From the NCBI GenBank assembly GCA_030604735.1, contig JAUVVG010000016.1, forward strand, positions 1-64,000: a stretch of DNA of 64,000 bases, written 5' to 3'. The first letter of the stretch is position 1. Every line of letters begins with the position of its first letter. Below are positions 10,515 to 21,006 of the stretch, one piece after another. The notes under the pieces were generated by a model. It worked only from the letters and a program-made list of their open reading frames with translations, was not told the DNA's origin and searched no databases. A program made the translations under genes and the position numbers. This DNA is from Azoarcus sp. (GTDB lineage Bacteria; Pseudomonadota; Gammaproteobacteria; Burkholderiales; Rhodocyclaceae).

Positions 10515-11147
10515 ATGTCACAGTTCTTTTCGCTTCATCCCGAGCAACCCCAGCCAAGGCTGATTCGGCAGGCCGCCGAGATCATGCGGGCCGGCGGTCT
10601 GGTCGCGTTTCCGACCGATTCGGCCTATGCGCTGGGCGGACACATGGGCGATACCGCGCTGCTACAGCGCATACGCCGGATTCGCGAGGTCGATGAACGC
10701 CATCATTTCACGCTGATGTGCCGGGACCTGTCCGAGATCGGCACCTATGCCCGCGTTGACAACAGCCAGTACAGGCTGCTCAAGGCGGTCACGCCGGGGA
10801 CTTATACCTTCATTCTCGAGGGCACCAAGGAGTTGCCGCGTCGGGTAATGCATCCGAAACGCAAGACGATAGGCTTGCGCGTACCGGATCATCCGGTCGT
10901 CTCGGCCTTGCTGGCCGAGCTCGGCGAACCGATCCTGACCTCGACGCTGTTGTTGCCGGGCGACGATCTGCCGCTGACCGATCCGGAGGAGATCCGGGAT
11001 AGACTCGGCAAGCAGTTGGAACTGATCATCGAGGCCGGTTTTTGCGGTCCGGAGGCGACCAGCGTGATCGACCTGACCTCTGGTGCGCCGGCGCTGATCA
11101 GAGCCGGCAAGGGTGATCTGAAGGTGCTCGGGCTGGATGAGTCCTGA
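10515..11147 (+). CDS. yciO: YciO/Sua5 family protein
   Basis: A 210-residue Sua5/YciO/YrdC-domain protein. The domain binds nucleotide and RNA in the threonylcarbamoyladenylate synthases used for the t6A modification of tRNA. The family pattern is visible: FPTDSAYALG, KRTIGLRVPDHP-like (here KTIGLRVPDHP), ILTSTLLLPG. YciO homologues are weaker or divergent compared with TsaC, and a separate TsaC probably exists elsewhere. It follows the Rnm-type gene, its usual neighbour, after 114 bp. ATG 10515 gives the family-like start (MSQFFSLHPEQPQ). Confidence 0.88.
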   Translation: MSQFFSLHPEQPQPRLIRQAAEIMRAGGLVAFPTDSAYALGGHMGDTALLQRIRRIREVDERHHFTLMCRDLSEIGTYARVDNSQYRLLKAVTPGTYTFILEGTKELPRRVMHPKRKTIGLRVPDHPVVSALLAELGEPILTSTLLLPGDDLPLTDPEEIRDRLGKQLELIIEAGFCGPEATSVIDLTSGAPALIRAGKGDLKVLGLDES

Positions 11148-11241
11148 GTGAATCCTGAACCCGAATTTCCGGTCCCGTCACGATCGAACAGATCGGCTCT
11201 GCTAGAATCGCCGCTTTTACGCAGGGCAATGCGCTGAATTC

Positions 11242-11901
11242 ATGGAAACACTGATCCCGACGATCGCAATCTGGGCCCTGCCGGTATTGCTCGCGATCAC
11301 CTTGCACGAAGCCGCGCATGGCTATGTGGCGCGTCATTTTGGCGACCCCACGGCCGATCTCGCCGGTCGGATCACGCTCAATCCGTTCAAGCATATCGAT
11401 CCGGTCGGAACCATACTGGTGCCGATCGGGATTCTCGCGGCGTCCATTCTCCTCGGCGCCGGCGGCATTCTTTTTGGCTGGGCGAAACCGGTACCGGTGA
11501 ACTTCGGGCGACTGCGCAACCCCAAGGGCGACATGTTCTGGGTAGCCGCGGCCGGCCCGTTCATGAACCTGGTGATGGCGATCGGCTGGGCATTGCTTCT
11601 GAAAGTGGCGGTCTCGACGCCGGGCGCGACTTATTCCGATGCGCTTTCGCACATGGCGATCGCGGGGATCACGATCAATGCCGTCCTGATGTTCCTCAAC
11701 CTGCTGCCGATTCCGCCGCTGGACGGCGGGCGGATCGCGGTCAGTCTGTTACCGGGCCGGCTGGCCTGGCAGTTCGCGCGCATCGAACCCTACGGCTTCC
11801 CCATCCTGCTGATTCTGCTGTTCACCGGCGTGCTCGGGTCTATCCTGTGGCCGCTGATCAGCGGTTTTCGCGCCGTCCTCACAACCCTTTTTGTGATCTA
11901 G
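11242..11901 (+). CDS. Site-2-protease-like M50 membrane metalloprotease
   Basis: A 219-residue polytopic membrane protein of the rhomboid-like/S2P (peptidase M50) group. The zinc-binding HEAAH lies at residues 22-26 in the first membrane segment, and the third ligand region NLLPIPPLDGGRI comes in a later segment. It lacks a PDZ domain, as in the small M50 class found next to trpS. The natural substrate is unknown. It is 10 bp upstream of trpS and part of the same gene string. Confidence 0.88.
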   Translation: METLIPTIAIWALPVLLAITLHEAAHGYVARHFGDPTADLAGRITLNPFKHIDPVGTILVPIGILAASILLGAGGILFGWAKPVPVNFGRLRNPKGDMFWVAAAGPFMNLVMAIGWALLLKVAVSTPGATYSDALSHMAIAGITINAVLMFLNLLPIPPLDGGRIAVSLLPGRLAWQFARIEPYGFPILLILLFTGVLGSILWPLISGFRAVLTTLFVI

Positions 11902-11911
11902 ATTCAAGACT

Positions 11912-13114
11912 ATGTACGCAGAACGCGTTCTCTCAGGCATGCGTCCGACCGGGCGTCTCCATCTCGGCCACTATCACGGCGTATTGAAGAACTGGGTCAA
12001 GCTTCAGGAGGAGTATCCCTGCCTGTTCTTCGTTGCCGACTGGCATGCACTGACCACCAATTACGACTCGCCCCAGATCATCGAGGAAAGCGTCTGGGAC
12101 ATGTTGATTGATTGGCTCGCTGCCGGGGTCGATCCCAGCCAGGCGACGCTGTTCATCCAGTCGCGGGTGCCGGAGCATGCCGAACTGCACTTGCTGCTGT
12201 CGATGATGTGCCCGCTCGGTTGGCTGGAGCGGGTGCCGACCTACAAGGACCAGCAGGAGAAGCTGTCGAACAAGGATTTGTCGACATATGGTTTCCTCGG
12301 CTACCCCTTGCTCCAGTCGGCTGACATCCTGATCTACCGTGCCGACAAGGTGCCGGTCGGCGAAGATCAGGTGCCGCATGTCGAGATCACGCGTGAAGTC
12401 GCCCGCCGCTTCAACCACCTCTATGGTCGTGAGCCCGGATTCGAAGACAAGGCCAAGGAGGCGGTGAAGAAGCTGGGCTCGAAACGGGCGCGGCTTTATC
12501 ACGATCTACGCACCCGCTTCCAGCAGGAAGGCGAAGAGGAGGCGCTCGAACAGGCGCATGCCTTGCTCGAAGAGGCGCAAAACCTCAGCATGGGTGATCG
12601 CGAGCGTCTGTATGGCTATCTGGAAGGCAGCAGCAAGATGATCTTGGTCGAGCCGGAGGCCTTGCTGACCGAAGCCGCCCGCATGCCGGGGCTGGACGGG
12701 CAGAAGATGTCCAAGAGCTACGGCAATACGATCTTTCTGCGGGAGGATCGGGATTCCGTGGTCAAAAAGATCCGGACCATGCAGACCGATCCGGCCCGTG
12801 TCCGCCGCACCGATCCGGGTGATCCGGCGAAATGTCCGGTGTGGCAGTTCCACGAGATCTATTCGGACGACAGTGCCCGGGACTGGGTGCAGCAGGGCTG
12901 CAGAAGCGCCGGAATCGGTTGCCTGGACTGCAAGCAACCGGTGATCGATGCGGTCCTGAAGGAGCAGACGGCGATGCGCGAGCGGGCCCAGCCTTATGTC
13001 GATGATCCGTCGCTGGTACGCAACATCATCGCCGATGGCTGCGAGCGCGCGCGCAAGATGGCGCAGGAAACGATGCGTGACGTGCGCGAAGCGATGGGCT
13101 TGTCCTATTCTTGA
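11912..13114 (+). CDS. trpS: Tryptophanyl-tRNA synthetase
   Basis: A 400-residue class I aminoacyl-tRNA synthetase that charges tRNA-Trp. The HIGH-type motif is HLGH at residues 17-20, and the KMSKS motif appears intact. At 400 residues it is longer than the 334-residue E. coli enzyme, with an insertion of roughly 60 residues around 170-230 (GFEDKAKEAVKKLGSKRARLYHDL), which fits the longer TrpS type of many beta- and gammaproteobacteria. It lies in the string leading into scpA. Confidence 0.95.
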   Translation: MYAERVLSGMRPTGRLHLGHYHGVLKNWVKLQEEYPCLFFVADWHALTTNYDSPQIIEESVWDMLIDWLAAGVDPSQATLFIQSRVPEHAELHLLLSMMCPLGWLERVPTYKDQQEKLSNKDLSTYGFLGYPLLQSADILIYRADKVPVGEDQVPHVEITREVARRFNHLYGREPGFEDKAKEAVKKLGSKRARLYHDLRTRFQQEGEEEALEQAHALLEEAQNLSMGDRERLYGYLEGSSKMILVEPEALLTEAARMPGLDGQKMSKSYGNTIFLREDRDSVVKKIRTMQTDPARVRRTDPGDPAKCPVWQFHEIYSDDSARDWVQQGCRSAGIGCLDCKQPVIDAVLKEQTAMRERAQPYVDDPSLVRNIIADGCERARKMAQETMRDVREAMGLSYS

Positions 13115-13155
13115 TCGATGAAACCCTGTGACGCCCCGGGGGCGAGATACCTTAG

Positions 13156-13974
13156 ATGAACATGCCGCTCGATCTCGCGCCGGTCGACACGGCCGAGCAG
13201 ATCGCGGCGGTGGCGCGCCTGTATGGCCAGCCACTACTCGAGTTGCCCAAGGATTTGTACATCCCGCCGGACGCGCTCGAGATCATTCTCGAAGCCTTCG
13301 AGGGACCGCTGGATTTGCTGTTGTACCTGATCCGCAAGTCGAATCTGGATATTCTCGACATTCCGATGGCGCCCTTGACCGCGCAGTACCTGGTCTATGT
13401 CGAGGCGATGCGCCGGCACAATCTCGAGCTCGCGGCCGATTATTTGCTGATGGCGGCGACCCTGCTCGAAATCAAGTCGCGCATGTTGCTGCCTCGGCCA
13501 CCGAAGGAAGGAGTGGAAGAGTCCGACCCCCGGGCCGAGTTGGTCAGGCGTCTGCTCGAGTACGAGCAGATGAAGATGGCATCGATCCGGCTCGACATGT
13601 TGTCCCGCTCGGGGCGGGATTTCGAGTGGGTCGGCGTGTTCGTGTCGGAGAAGATCGTGGTACGCCAGCCCGATGTCAGTCTGCATGACCTCCAGCACGC
13701 CTGGCTCAAGATCATGCGCAAGGTACAGCTGACCCAGCATCATCGCGTGCGGCGTGACGAGTTGTCGGTCCGCGAGCACATGAGCGGTATTCTGAGGAAG
13801 CTTTCAGGCGGCGCTTTCGTCGTGTTCGACAGCCTGTTCGAGCCCAGGCTCGGTACGGCCGGTCTGGTGGTGTGCTTTCTGGCGGTGCTCGAACTGGTCA
13901 AGGAGCGCTTGGTGGATCTGACCCAGAATGAACCGTTTTCACCCATTTATGTGAAACTGGCACATGCTGCTTGA
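13156..13974 (+). CDS. scpA: Segregation and condensation protein A
   Basis: A 272-residue kleisin that bridges the SMC ATPase heads together with ScpB in chromosome condensation. The N-terminal half contains the signature [24 protein letters not shown] and the [23 protein letters not shown] helix, and the C-terminus is a winged-helix-like region. It overlaps scpB by 11 bp, which implies coupled translation and fits co-assembly. Gammaproteobacteria that use MukBEF usually lack ScpAB, so this organism uses the SMC-ScpAB system; smc itself is outside the window. Confidence 0.93.
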   Translation: MNMPLDLAPVDTAEQIAAVARLYGQPLLELPKDLYIPPDALEIILEAFEGPLDLLLYLIRKSNLDILDIPMAPLTAQYLVYVEAMRRHNLELAADYLLMAATLLEIKSRMLLPRPPKEGVEESDPRAELVRRLLEYEQMKMASIRLDMLSRSGRDFEWVGVFVSEKIVVRQPDVSLHDLQHAWLKIMRKVQLTQHHRVRRDELSVREHMSGILRKLSGGAFVVFDSLFEPRLGTAGLVVCFLAVLELVKERLVDLTQNEPFSPIYVKLAHAA

Positions 13975-14557
13975 GTCGCCCGAGGATTACAAGAAGGTCG
14001 TCGAGACCGCGCTGCTCGCCGCGACCGGTCCGCTCGGAACCACGCAGCTGCGAAGGTTGTTCGATCCCGACCCCGGCGGCGATCTCGTGCGCCGCTTGCT
14101 CGACGAGTTGCGACAGGATTGGAGCGGGAGAGGGGTGGAACTGGTGCAACTCGCCTCTGGGTGGCGTTTCCAGACGCGGCCGGAGTACCAGATCTATCTC
14201 GACCGCCTCAAGGATGAACGTCCGCCCAAGTATTCCCGGGCGGTGCTGGAGACCCTCGCGATCATCGCCTATCGCCAGCCTGTGACCCGTGGCGACATCG
14301 AGGATATCCGCGGGGTGGCGGTGTCGCCCAATGTGATCAAAACCCTGGAGTCGCGTGGCTGGATAGACGTCGTCGGACACCGCGAAACACCCGGCCGGCC
14401 GGCATTGTTTGCAACGACCCGCCAGTTTCTGGATGATCTGGGACTGCGCAGTCTGACCGAACTGCCCGCATTGACCGAACTTGAAAGGATTATGGAACTT
14501 GTCGAAGCCAAAGAAGACGCGCAGCCCCTTGCGGCCGCCGAGCACGAAGAAGACTGA
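13964..14557 (+). CDS. scpB: Segregation and condensation protein B
   Basis: A 197-residue protein with tandem winged helices. The segment [31 protein letters not shown] is the family signature, and [18 protein letters not shown] closes the second winged helix. It forms the SMC-ScpA-ScpB complex. The start lies inside the 3' end of scpA (11-bp overlap), and its 3' end overlaps rluB by about 59 bp. Confidence 0.93.
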   Translation: MLLESPEDYKKVVETALLAATGPLGTTQLRRLFDPDPGGDLVRRLLDELRQDWSGRGVELVQLASGWRFQTRPEYQIYLDRLKDERPPKYSRAVLETLAIIAYRQPVTRGDIEDIRGVAVSPNVIKTLESRGWIDVVGHRETPGRPALFATTRQFLDDLGLRSLTELPALTELERIMELVEAKEDAQPLAAAEHEED

Positions 14558-15545
14558 CGCCCGCGAACAAACAGTGCGTGGCCGAGGCCCGGCCGAGGAG
14601 GGGGCTGAGCGGGGATCCGAGCGGCGTCCCGCGCACAGGCGTGAGGACGCGCGCCCGTCCTCGGTGCCACGGCCGGCGCAATCCCGTCGGGGCCGGCCGG
14701 ACCGCGACGAGGCGCTTGCGGAGCCGGAGCGACTGCAGAAAGTGCTGGCGCAGATGGGCATCGGATCGCGCCGGGAGGTCGAGACATGGATTGCCGAGGG
14801 CAAGGTGCAGATCAATGACCAGCCCGCCCAGCCGGGCCAGAAGGTCGGGCCGGGTGACCGGGTCAAGGTGAATGGCAAACTGGTGCCACTCAAGTTCCAG
14901 ACGCGCAACCCGCGCTTGCTGATCTATCACAAGCCGGAGGGCGAAATCGTTTCGCGCGACGATCCGGAAGGTCGGCCGTCGGTGTTCGACCGCTTGCCGC
15001 TGATCCGCAAAGGACGCTGGATCGCCATCGGCCGCCTCGATTTCAACACTTCCGGTCTCTTGCTGTTCACCAATGACGGCGGGCTCGCCAACCAGTTGAT
15101 GCACCCCAGGTACGAGATGGAGCGCGAGTATGCGGTGCGTCTGCTCGGCCAGCTGAGTGAAGAACAGGCGCAATCGCTGAGGAACGGAATCGAGCTCGAG
15201 GACGGTCCAGCCAGCTTCACCAGTCTGAGCGATGCCGGTGGAGAAGGGATCAATCACTGGTATCGCGTGACCCTGATGGAAGGGCGAAATCGCGAGGTGC
15301 GGCGCATGTTCGAGGCGGTTGGCCTGACCGTCAGCCGGCTGATGCGGGTGCGTTATGGCCCGATCACGTTGCCGACGCGGCTTAAACGGGGCATGTGGAT
15401 GGAGATGCCCGAAACCGAGGTGTGCGCGATCGCCGGTCTGCCTCCGCCTGGTCAGGCGGTGGTGATGGCCGAGAAGAAGCGGCCGGTTCGAATCCATCGT
15501 ACCGCGCCACGCACCGCACCCAAGGCCGCGCAGCGGCCCAAGTAA
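14499..15545 (+). CDS. rluB: 23S rRNA pseudouridine synthase, RsuA/RluB family
   Basis: A 348-residue pseudouridine synthase; RluB modifies U2605 of 23S rRNA in E. coli. A basic, low-complexity N-terminal tail (about 1-70) precedes an S4 RNA-binding domain ([22 protein letters not shown]) and the catalytic domain with [17 protein letters not shown], whose Asp is the nucleophile. No ATG fits. TTG 14499 ([14 protein letters not shown]) has AAAGGA 9 bases upstream and is preferred to TTG 14481. The gene therefore begins inside scpB. RluB is chosen over RsuA or RluE because of the scpA-scpB-rluB context. Confidence 0.9.
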   Translation: MSKPKKTRSPLRPPSTKKTDAREQTVRGRGPAEEGAERGSERRPAHRREDARPSSVPRPAQSRRGRPDRDEALAEPERLQKVLAQMGIGSRREVETWIAEGKVQINDQPAQPGQKVGPGDRVKVNGKLVPLKFQTRNPRLLIYHKPEGEIVSRDDPEGRPSVFDRLPLIRKGRWIAIGRLDFNTSGLLLFTNDGGLANQLMHPRYEMEREYAVRLLGQLSEEQAQSLRNGIELEDGPASFTSLSDAGGEGINHWYRVTLMEGRNREVRRMFEAVGLTVSRLMRVRYGPITLPTRLKRGMWMEMPETEVCAIAGLPPPGQAVVMAEKKRPVRIHRTAPRTAPKAAQRPK

Positions 15546-15641
15546 AGCCATCGGGTTGGTCCGGGCCGCCGCCGTGAGGACGGAGGTCGGCCGGATGGCC
15601 CGCCAGGGGCTCGGTGTCGGCTAGATGAGGCCGATCTAAAA

Positions 15642-15670
15642 TTGCCAGTCACAAGGATCACGGCTATAAT
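15642..15670 (+). promoter_or_regulatory. Sigma70 promoter of the rimP-nusA-infB operon
   Basis: TTGCCA (15642-15647) and a perfect TATAAT (15665-15670) are 17 bp apart. The transcript would start near 15677, leaving a leader of roughly 95 bases before rimP that contains a terminator-like hairpin. Confidence 0.8.
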
Positions 15671-15735
15671 TGAAAAGCTTTGGCGAGCGCGTTGATCCGC
15701 GCGCGTCATCTTTTCCGGTTGGGTTCAACAGGGAT

Positions 15736-15755
15736 GGGCGTTTCGCCCTTTTTTT
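15736..15755 (+). terminator. Terminator-like attenuator hairpin in the rimP leader
   Basis: GGGCG (15736-15740), a TTT loop and CGCCC (15744-15748) are followed directly by seven T residues. The stem is short but the U-tract is strong, and it lies only 15 bp before the rimP start, downstream of the promoter. A rimP-leader attenuator has been described in gammaproteobacteria, and NusA from this operon could feed back on such an element. Its function here is inferred from position. Confidence 0.5.
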
Positions 15756-15770
15756 ATTTGTAGGTCTGAA

Positions 15771-16199
15771 ATGGACATCGAACGACTGGTCGAACAGGTT
15801 GCCGCCGGCTTGGGCTATGAGCTCGTCGATCTCGAAATGTCGCCGAAAGGCCGGCTGATTCGGGTTTTCATCGATATCGAGCGCGGCATCAACGTCGATG
15901 ATTGTGCCGCAGTCAGTAATCAGCTTTCGCGCGTGTTCGAGGTCGAGAATGTCGATTACGACCGTCTCGAAGTCTCCTCGCCGGGATTGGATCGTCCGCT
16001 CAAGAAGATGGCTGATTTCGAGCGATTCGCTGGCTCGGACATCCAGCTCAGATTGCTCATGCCTGTCGGAAACCAACGTAATTTCATCGGCACGCTAGGT
16101 GGTGTGGTCGATGACAAGGTTCTACTGAATACCGAGAAGGGCGAATTCTCGTTTCCCTTCGATGAAATCGAAAAAGCACGCCTGGTTCCCAGGTTTTGA
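15771..16199 (+). CDS. rimP: Ribosome maturation factor RimP
   Basis: A 142-residue protein needed for maturation of the 30S subunit. The family pattern is clear: N-terminal LGYELVDLEMSPKGRLIRVFID, then VSSPGLDRPLKK and the C-terminal Sm-like domain. It is the first gene of the conserved rimP-nusA-infB-rbfA-truB-rpsO-pnp string, 26 bp before nusA. Confidence 0.95.
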   Translation: MDIERLVEQVAAGLGYELVDLEMSPKGRLIRVFIDIERGINVDDCAAVSNQLSRVFEVENVDYDRLEVSSPGLDRPLKKMADFERFAGSDIQLRLLMPVGNQRNFIGTLGGVVDDKVLLNTEKGEFSFPFDEIEKARLVPRF

Positions 16200-16225
16200 G
16201 CACTTGGATGTGGAGGTTTTGATAG

Positions 16226-17701
16226 ATGAGCCGCGAAATTTTGCTGCTTGTGGATGCGCTGGCGCGTGAGAAGAACGTCGACAAGGACGTGGTGTTCTCT
16301 GCGCTCGAGTCGGCGTTGGCGTCCGCAACCAAGAAGCGCATTCACGACGACGCGGATGTTCGGGTCACGATCGATCGTGCGACCGGGGACTACGAGTCGG
16401 CGCGACGCTGGCTGGTCATGCTCGACGAAGAGGTGGTCAATGACGAAGCCGAGATGGGCATCATCGATGCACGCGATGTCAATCCGGACATCGAACTCGG
16501 CGACTACATCGAGGAACCGCTCGAACCGATCGACTTCGGCCGGGTTGGCGCGCAAGCAGCCAAGCAGGTCATCTTGCAGCGGATCCGTGATGCCGAGCGC
16601 GAGCAGGTGCTCAACGACTTCCTCGATCGCAAGGAACATCTGGTTTCCGGTTCGATCAAGCGGATGGAGCGCGGCAACGCCATCATCGAGGTCGGGCGTC
16701 TGGAAGCGGTCATTCCACGCGATCAGATGATTCCGCGTGAAAACCTGCGTGTCGGTGACCGGGTCAAGGCCTTCCTGCTTCGTATCGATCGCAGTGCCCG
16801 CGGTCCGCAACTCATCTTGTCGCGCACTTCGCCGGAGTTCCTCGGCAAGCTCTTCGAGCTGGAGGTGCCCGAGATCGAGGAAAGTTTGCTCGAGGTCAAG
16901 GCCTGCGCGCGTGATCCGGGCCTGCGGGCGAAGATTGCGGTTCAGTCCCACGATCAGCGAATCGATCCGATCGGCACCTGTGTCGGCCTGCGCGGTTCGC
17001 GGGTCACGGCGGTGCGAAACGAGATCGCGGGCGAACAGATCGACATCATCGTCTGGTCCTCCGATCCGGCACAGTTCGTGATTGCGGCCTTGCAGCCGGC
17101 CGAAGTCGTCTCGATCGTGGTCGATGAAGAGAATCACAGCATGGATGTGGTGGTCGACGACAATAATCTCGCGATCGCGATCGGACGCAGCGGCCAGAAC
17201 GTCAAGCTCGCTTCCGAGCTGACCGGCTGGACGATCAATTTGATGAGCGAAGAAGAGTCCGCAAAGAAAACCGATGCGGAACGCCACGAACTGCGCGACC
17301 TGTTCATGGCCAAGCTCGATGTCGACGAGGAGCTGGCCGACATCCTCATCGACGAGGGCTTCACCTCGCTCGAAGAGATCGCCTATGTGCCGCTCGCAGA
17401 GATGCTCGAGATCGAGGCATTCGACGAGGAGACGGTCAACGAGTTGCGTGACAGGGCTCGTAACGTGTTGCTGACCGAGGCGATCGTGACCGAGGAGCAA
17501 CTCGAGAACGTGACCGAGGACTTGCTCAGTCTCGAAGGTATGGATAAATCATTGGCTGCCGTCCTGGCCCAGAACGAGATTCGCACGCGCGACGATCTGG
17601 CCGACCTGGCGGTCGACGAACTGGTCGAGATCGCAGGAATCGATAGCGAGCGCGCAGCCGCGCTGATATCGGTCGCGCGCGCTCACTGGTTCGAGGAATG
17701 A
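16226..17701 (+). CDS. nusA: Transcription termination/antitermination factor NusA
   Basis: A 491-residue RNA polymerase-binding factor. In order: N-terminal RNAP-binding domain (1-125), S1 domain ([16 protein letters not shown] onward), two KH domains (with [24 protein letters not shown]-like sequence and [18 protein letters not shown]) and two C-terminal acidic AR repeats (about 345-490). The AR repeats are typical of proteobacterial NusA, and length equals the E. coli protein (495). It is cotranscribed with rimP and infB. Confidence 0.97.
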   Translation: MSREILLLVDALAREKNVDKDVVFSALESALASATKKRIHDDADVRVTIDRATGDYESARRWLVMLDEEVVNDEAEMGIIDARDVNPDIELGDYIEEPLEPIDFGRVGAQAAKQVILQRIRDAEREQVLNDFLDRKEHLVSGSIKRMERGNAIIEVGRLEAVIPRDQMIPRENLRVGDRVKAFLLRIDRSARGPQLILSRTSPEFLGKLFELEVPEIEESLLEVKACARDPGLRAKIAVQSHDQRIDPIGTCVGLRGSRVTAVRNEIAGEQIDIIVWSSDPAQFVIAALQPAEVVSIVVDEENHSMDVVVDDNNLAIAIGRSGQNVKLASELTGWTINLMSEEESAKKTDAERHELRDLFMAKLDVDEELADILIDEGFTSLEEIAYVPLAEMLEIEAFDEETVNELRDRARNVLLTEAIVTEEQLENVTEDLLSLEGMDKSLAAVLAQNEIRTRDDLADLAVDELVEIAGIDSERAAALISVARAHWFEE

Positions 17702-17714
17702 AGGGAGGGAATCA

Positions 17715-20609
17715 ATGGATGAGATGAGCGTTAACCAGTTCGCCGGCGAATTGAAGATGCCGGCAGCGGTGCTGCTCGAGCAGCTTCAGCGTGCTGGCGT
17801 CGTCAAGGCCGGTGTCGAGGATCTGCTGACCGAACAGGACAAGGCGCGTTTGCTTGATTACCTGCGTCGCTCCCATGGAGAGACCCGTCCCAAGGGCAAG
17901 ATCACGCTGACCCGCCGGCAGACGTCGGAGATCCGCGCGACCGATTCCTCCGGGCGTGCCAGGACGGTCCAGGTCGAAGTCAGAAAGAAGCGTGTTTTCG
18001 TCAAGCGTGACGAACTCCTCGCCGAAGCGTCGGCAGCCGAATCCGTTGCTCCCGAGATCGAGGCCGAACAGCCTGCCGTCATCGAAGCCGCGCAGCAGCT
18101 TGGCGTCGGTGCCGATGCCCCGGTCGCTGAAGCTACGACCACCGAAGCTCCTGTGAGCAAGGTCGAGTCGTCTTCAGTCAGTGAAGAGACGATCGTCGAG
18201 CACCCTGTGGCTGCTGCAGAGGTCGAGACGGTTCCGGTAGTGGTCGAAGAAGTTGCCGAGAAAGTCGAGCCGAGCGAGCCGGAGACCCAGATTGCGGCTG
18301 TGGAGAAATCGCCTGTCAGTCCGGCTGTCGAGGTCAAATCCGAATCCGAAGGGGTCGAACCGCCCCCGGTAGCGGTGAGACGCCCCCGGGCACCGGCGCC
18401 CTCCATTCTGAGCGAAGAAGAGATCGCAGCCCGCAAGCGGGATGAGGCGCGGCATAGGGAGCTTCGGGCCCGTCAGGAAGCCGATCTCAAGGCCAGGCAG
18501 GATCGCGAAGCGGCTGCTGCCGCAGCGCGCGCTGCGGCCGAGGCGCGGAAAGCCGCCGCAGCGCTGCGTGCCAGCAAGCCCGCGGTAGCCGAGGCAGCCA
18601 AACCGGCACCGAAAGGTCCAACCGGCACTCTCCATCGTCCGGCGCGAAGCGATGACAAGCCCGCGAGCAAGGATGCCAAGCGGGGGGCACGAACCGTTGT
18701 CACAGAGGATGTCTCGAAGCGCCGGGGTCTCAAGACCCGTGGCGAGATCGGCGGAGGCGGCACTTCCTGGCGTGGTGCGCGCGGGGGCGGCCGGGGAGGT
18801 CGCAACAGTCAGCGCGATCAGACCAGTTTCCAGGCACCGTCCGAGCCTATCGTGCGGGACGTTCATGTGCCTGAGACGATTACCGTGGCCGACCTGGCCC
18901 ACAAGATGTCGGTGAAAGCGGCCGAGGTCATCAAGGTCCTGATGAAGATGGGTTCGATGGTCACCATCAACCAAGTCCTCGACCAGGAAACCGCGATGAT
19001 CGTGGTCGAGGAAATGGGTCACAAGGCGTTTGCCGCCAAGCTGGACGACCCGGATGCCTTCCTCGACTCTTCTTCGGAGGAGCAGCACGATGCAACCGTC
19101 GAGCCGCGTGCGCCGGTCGTCACCGTGATGGGTCACGTTGACCATGGCAAGACCTCGTTGCTCGACTACATCCGCACCGCCCAGGTCGCGGCCGGTGAAG
19201 CCGGCGGAATTACCCAGCATATCGGCGCCTATCACGTCGAAACGCCGCGCGGCATGGTCACCTTCCTCGATACCCCGGGTCACGAAGCTTTTACCGCGAT
19301 GCGTGCCCGTGGGGCCAAGGCCACCGACATCGTCATCCTCGTCGTCGCAGCGGACGATGGCGTCATGCCGCAAACGCGCGAAGCGATACACCACGCGAAG
19401 GCGGCCAATGTGCCGGTCGTCGTCGCGGTGAACAAGATCGACAAGCCCGAAGCCAATCCGGAACGGGTGAAGCAGGAGCTGGTTTCCGAAGGCGTCCTCC
19501 CCGAAGAGTACGGCGGCGACGTGATGTTCGTGCATGTCTCGGCCAAGAGCGGTCAAGGTATCGACGAATTGCTCGAAGCGGTCCTGCTGCAGGCAGAAGT
19601 GCTCGAACTGACCGCCCCGGTCGATACCCCGGCGAAGGGCCTGGTCATCGAAGCGCGTCTCGACAAGGGGCGTGGTCCGGTCGCCTCGCTGCTGGTCCAG
19701 TCCGGTACCTTGCGCAAGGGCGACAACGTCCTGGTCGGCGCAACCTTCGGTCGTATCCGCGCGATGCTGGACGAGAATGGCAAGTCGATCGACGAGGCTG
19801 GACCTTCGATTCCGGTCGAAATTCTCGGGCTCTCGGACGTTCCGGCCGCCGGTGACGAGGCGATCGCGCTGACCGACGAGAAGAAGGCGCGCGAGATCGC
19901 GTTGTTCCGTCAGGGCAAGTTCCGCGATGTGAAGCTTGCCAAGCAGCAGGCGGCGAAGCTGGAGAACATCTTCGACCAGATGGGCGAAGCCGAGGTCAAG
20001 GCGCTGCCTTTGATCGTGAAGGCCGATGTCCAGGGTTCGCAGGAGGCGTTGGTCCAGTCGCTGAACAAATTGTCTACCGACGAGGTCAGGGTCAACGTCA
20101 TTCACGGTGCGGTCGGTGGTATCACCGAGTCCGATGTGAACCTGGCGCAGGCGTCTGGGGCGGTGATCATCGGTTTCAACACGCGGGCCGATGCCGGTGC
20201 GCGCAAACTGGCTGAGAATTTCGGCGTCGACATCCGTTACTACAACATCATTTACGATGCGGTGGATGAGGTCAAGGCGGCGCTGTCCGGCATGCTTTCG
20301 CCCGAGAGGCGCGAGAACATCATTGGTCTGGTCGAGGTCCGTCAGGTGTTCAAGGTGCCGAAAGTCGGTGCCGTGGCCGGGTGCTATGTCAAGGAAGGCA
20401 TGGTCAAGCGGGGCTCGCTGGTACGGGTGCTGCGGGACAACCTGGTCGTGCATGGCGGTGCATTGGATTCGCTCAAGCGTTTCAAGGACGACGTCAAGGA
20501 GGTCAAGGCCGGGTTCGAGTGCGGCCTTTCCATCCGGAACTACAATGACATCGTCGAGGGCGACCAACTCGAGGTCTACGAAATTCAGGAAATCGCGCGG
20601 ACGCTCTGA
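17715..20609 (+). CDS. infB: Translation initiation factor IF-2
   Basis: A 964-residue GTPase that places initiator tRNA on the ribosome. It has an N-terminal IF2N fold (about 1-50), a long charged, Ala/Glu/Val-rich linker (about 85-330), a second IF2N domain ([23 protein letters not shown]), the GTPase domain with GHVDHGKT at about 473-480, DTPGH and NKID, and the C-terminal initiator-tRNA-binding domain. The stop overlaps the rbfA start by one base (TGATG). Size is similar to E. coli IF2-alpha. Confidence 0.97.
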   Translation: MDEMSVNQFAGELKMPAAVLLEQLQRAGVVKAGVEDLLTEQDKARLLDYLRRSHGETRPKGKITLTRRQTSEIRATDSSGRARTVQVEVRKKRVFVKRDELLAEASAAESVAPEIEAEQPAVIEAAQQLGVGADAPVAEATTTEAPVSKVESSSVSEETIVEHPVAAAEVETVPVVVEEVAEKVEPSEPETQIAAVEKSPVSPAVEVKSESEGVEPPPVAVRRPRAPAPSILSEEEIAARKRDEARHRELRARQEADLKARQDREAAAAAARAAAEARKAAAALRASKPAVAEAAKPAPKGPTGTLHRPARSDDKPASKDAKRGARTVVTEDVSKRRGLKTRGEIGGGGTSWRGARGGGRGGRNSQRDQTSFQAPSEPIVRDVHVPETITVADLAHKMSVKAAEVIKVLMKMGSMVTINQVLDQETAMIVVEEMGHKAFAAKLDDPDAFLDSSSEEQHDATVEPRAPVVTVMGHVDHGKTSLLDYIRTAQVAAGEAGGITQHIGAYHVETPRGMVTFLDTPGHEAFTAMRARGAKATDIVILVVAADDGVMPQTREAIHHAKAANVPVVVAVNKIDKPEANPERVKQELVSEGVLPEEYGGDVMFVHVSAKSGQGIDELLEAVLLQAEVLELTAPVDTPAKGLVIEARLDKGRGPVASLLVQSGTLRKGDNVLVGATFGRIRAMLDENGKSIDEAGPSIPVEILGLSDVPAAGDEAIALTDEKKAREIALFRQGKFRDVKLAKQQAAKLENIFDQMGEAEVKALPLIVKADVQGSQEALVQSLNKLSTDEVRVNVIHGAVGGITESDVNLAQASGAVIIGFNTRADAGARKLAENFGVDIRYYNIIYDAVDEVKAALSGMLSPERRENIIGLVEVRQVFKVPKVGAVAGCYVKEGMVKRGSLVRVLRDNLVVHGGALDSLKRFKDDVKEVKAGFECGLSIRNYNDIVEGDQLEVYEIQEIARTL

Positions 20610-20992
20610 TGCCAAAGGAATTTTCCCGAAGCCAGCGGGTGGTCGAGCAGATTCGCCGCGAGTTGGCCGAGCTCATCAGGTTGGAGGTGAAGGATCCCCG
20701 GGTGGGATTCATCACCTTGACCGATGTCGAGATCACGCCCGACTATGCGCACGCGAAGGTGTATTTCACGTCGATGACCGGTTCGGAAGGGGTGGAAGAC
20801 ATCCTCGCTGGATTGAGACGGGCGAGTGGCTTTCTGAGGCGCGAGCTCGGGCGTAGGGTGCGGATTCACACGACACCGGAATTGCATTTCCACTCTGACA
20901 AGTCGGTCGAGGAAGGGAGCAGGCTTTCCCGCCTGATCGACGAGGTCGTTCGGGAAGACGAGTCGCGCGCCCAGCAGCACAAAGACGACTGA
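20609..20992 (+). CDS. rbfA: Ribosome-binding factor A
   Basis: A 127-residue KH-like protein that acts in late 16S rRNA processing and cold adaptation. The family signature is RSQRVVEQIRRELAELI, followed by VKDPRVGFITLTDVEITPDYAHAKVYF. It is coupled to infB by a 1-bp stop/start overlap and sits in its standard position before truB. Confidence 0.95.
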   Translation: MPKEFSRSQRVVEQIRRELAELIRLEVKDPRVGFITLTDVEITPDYAHAKVYFTSMTGSEGVEDILAGLRRASGFLRRELGRRVRIHTTPELHFHSDKSVEEGSRLSRLIDEVVREDESRAQQHKDD

Positions 20993-21006
20993 GGCGGTCG
21001 CGGGAT

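Noticed and set aside
18174-20615. An 813-codon minus-strand frame opposite infB
   Set aside because: IF-2 is unmistakable on the plus strand; the antisense product is compositionally biased with no recognisable fold and no ribosome site.
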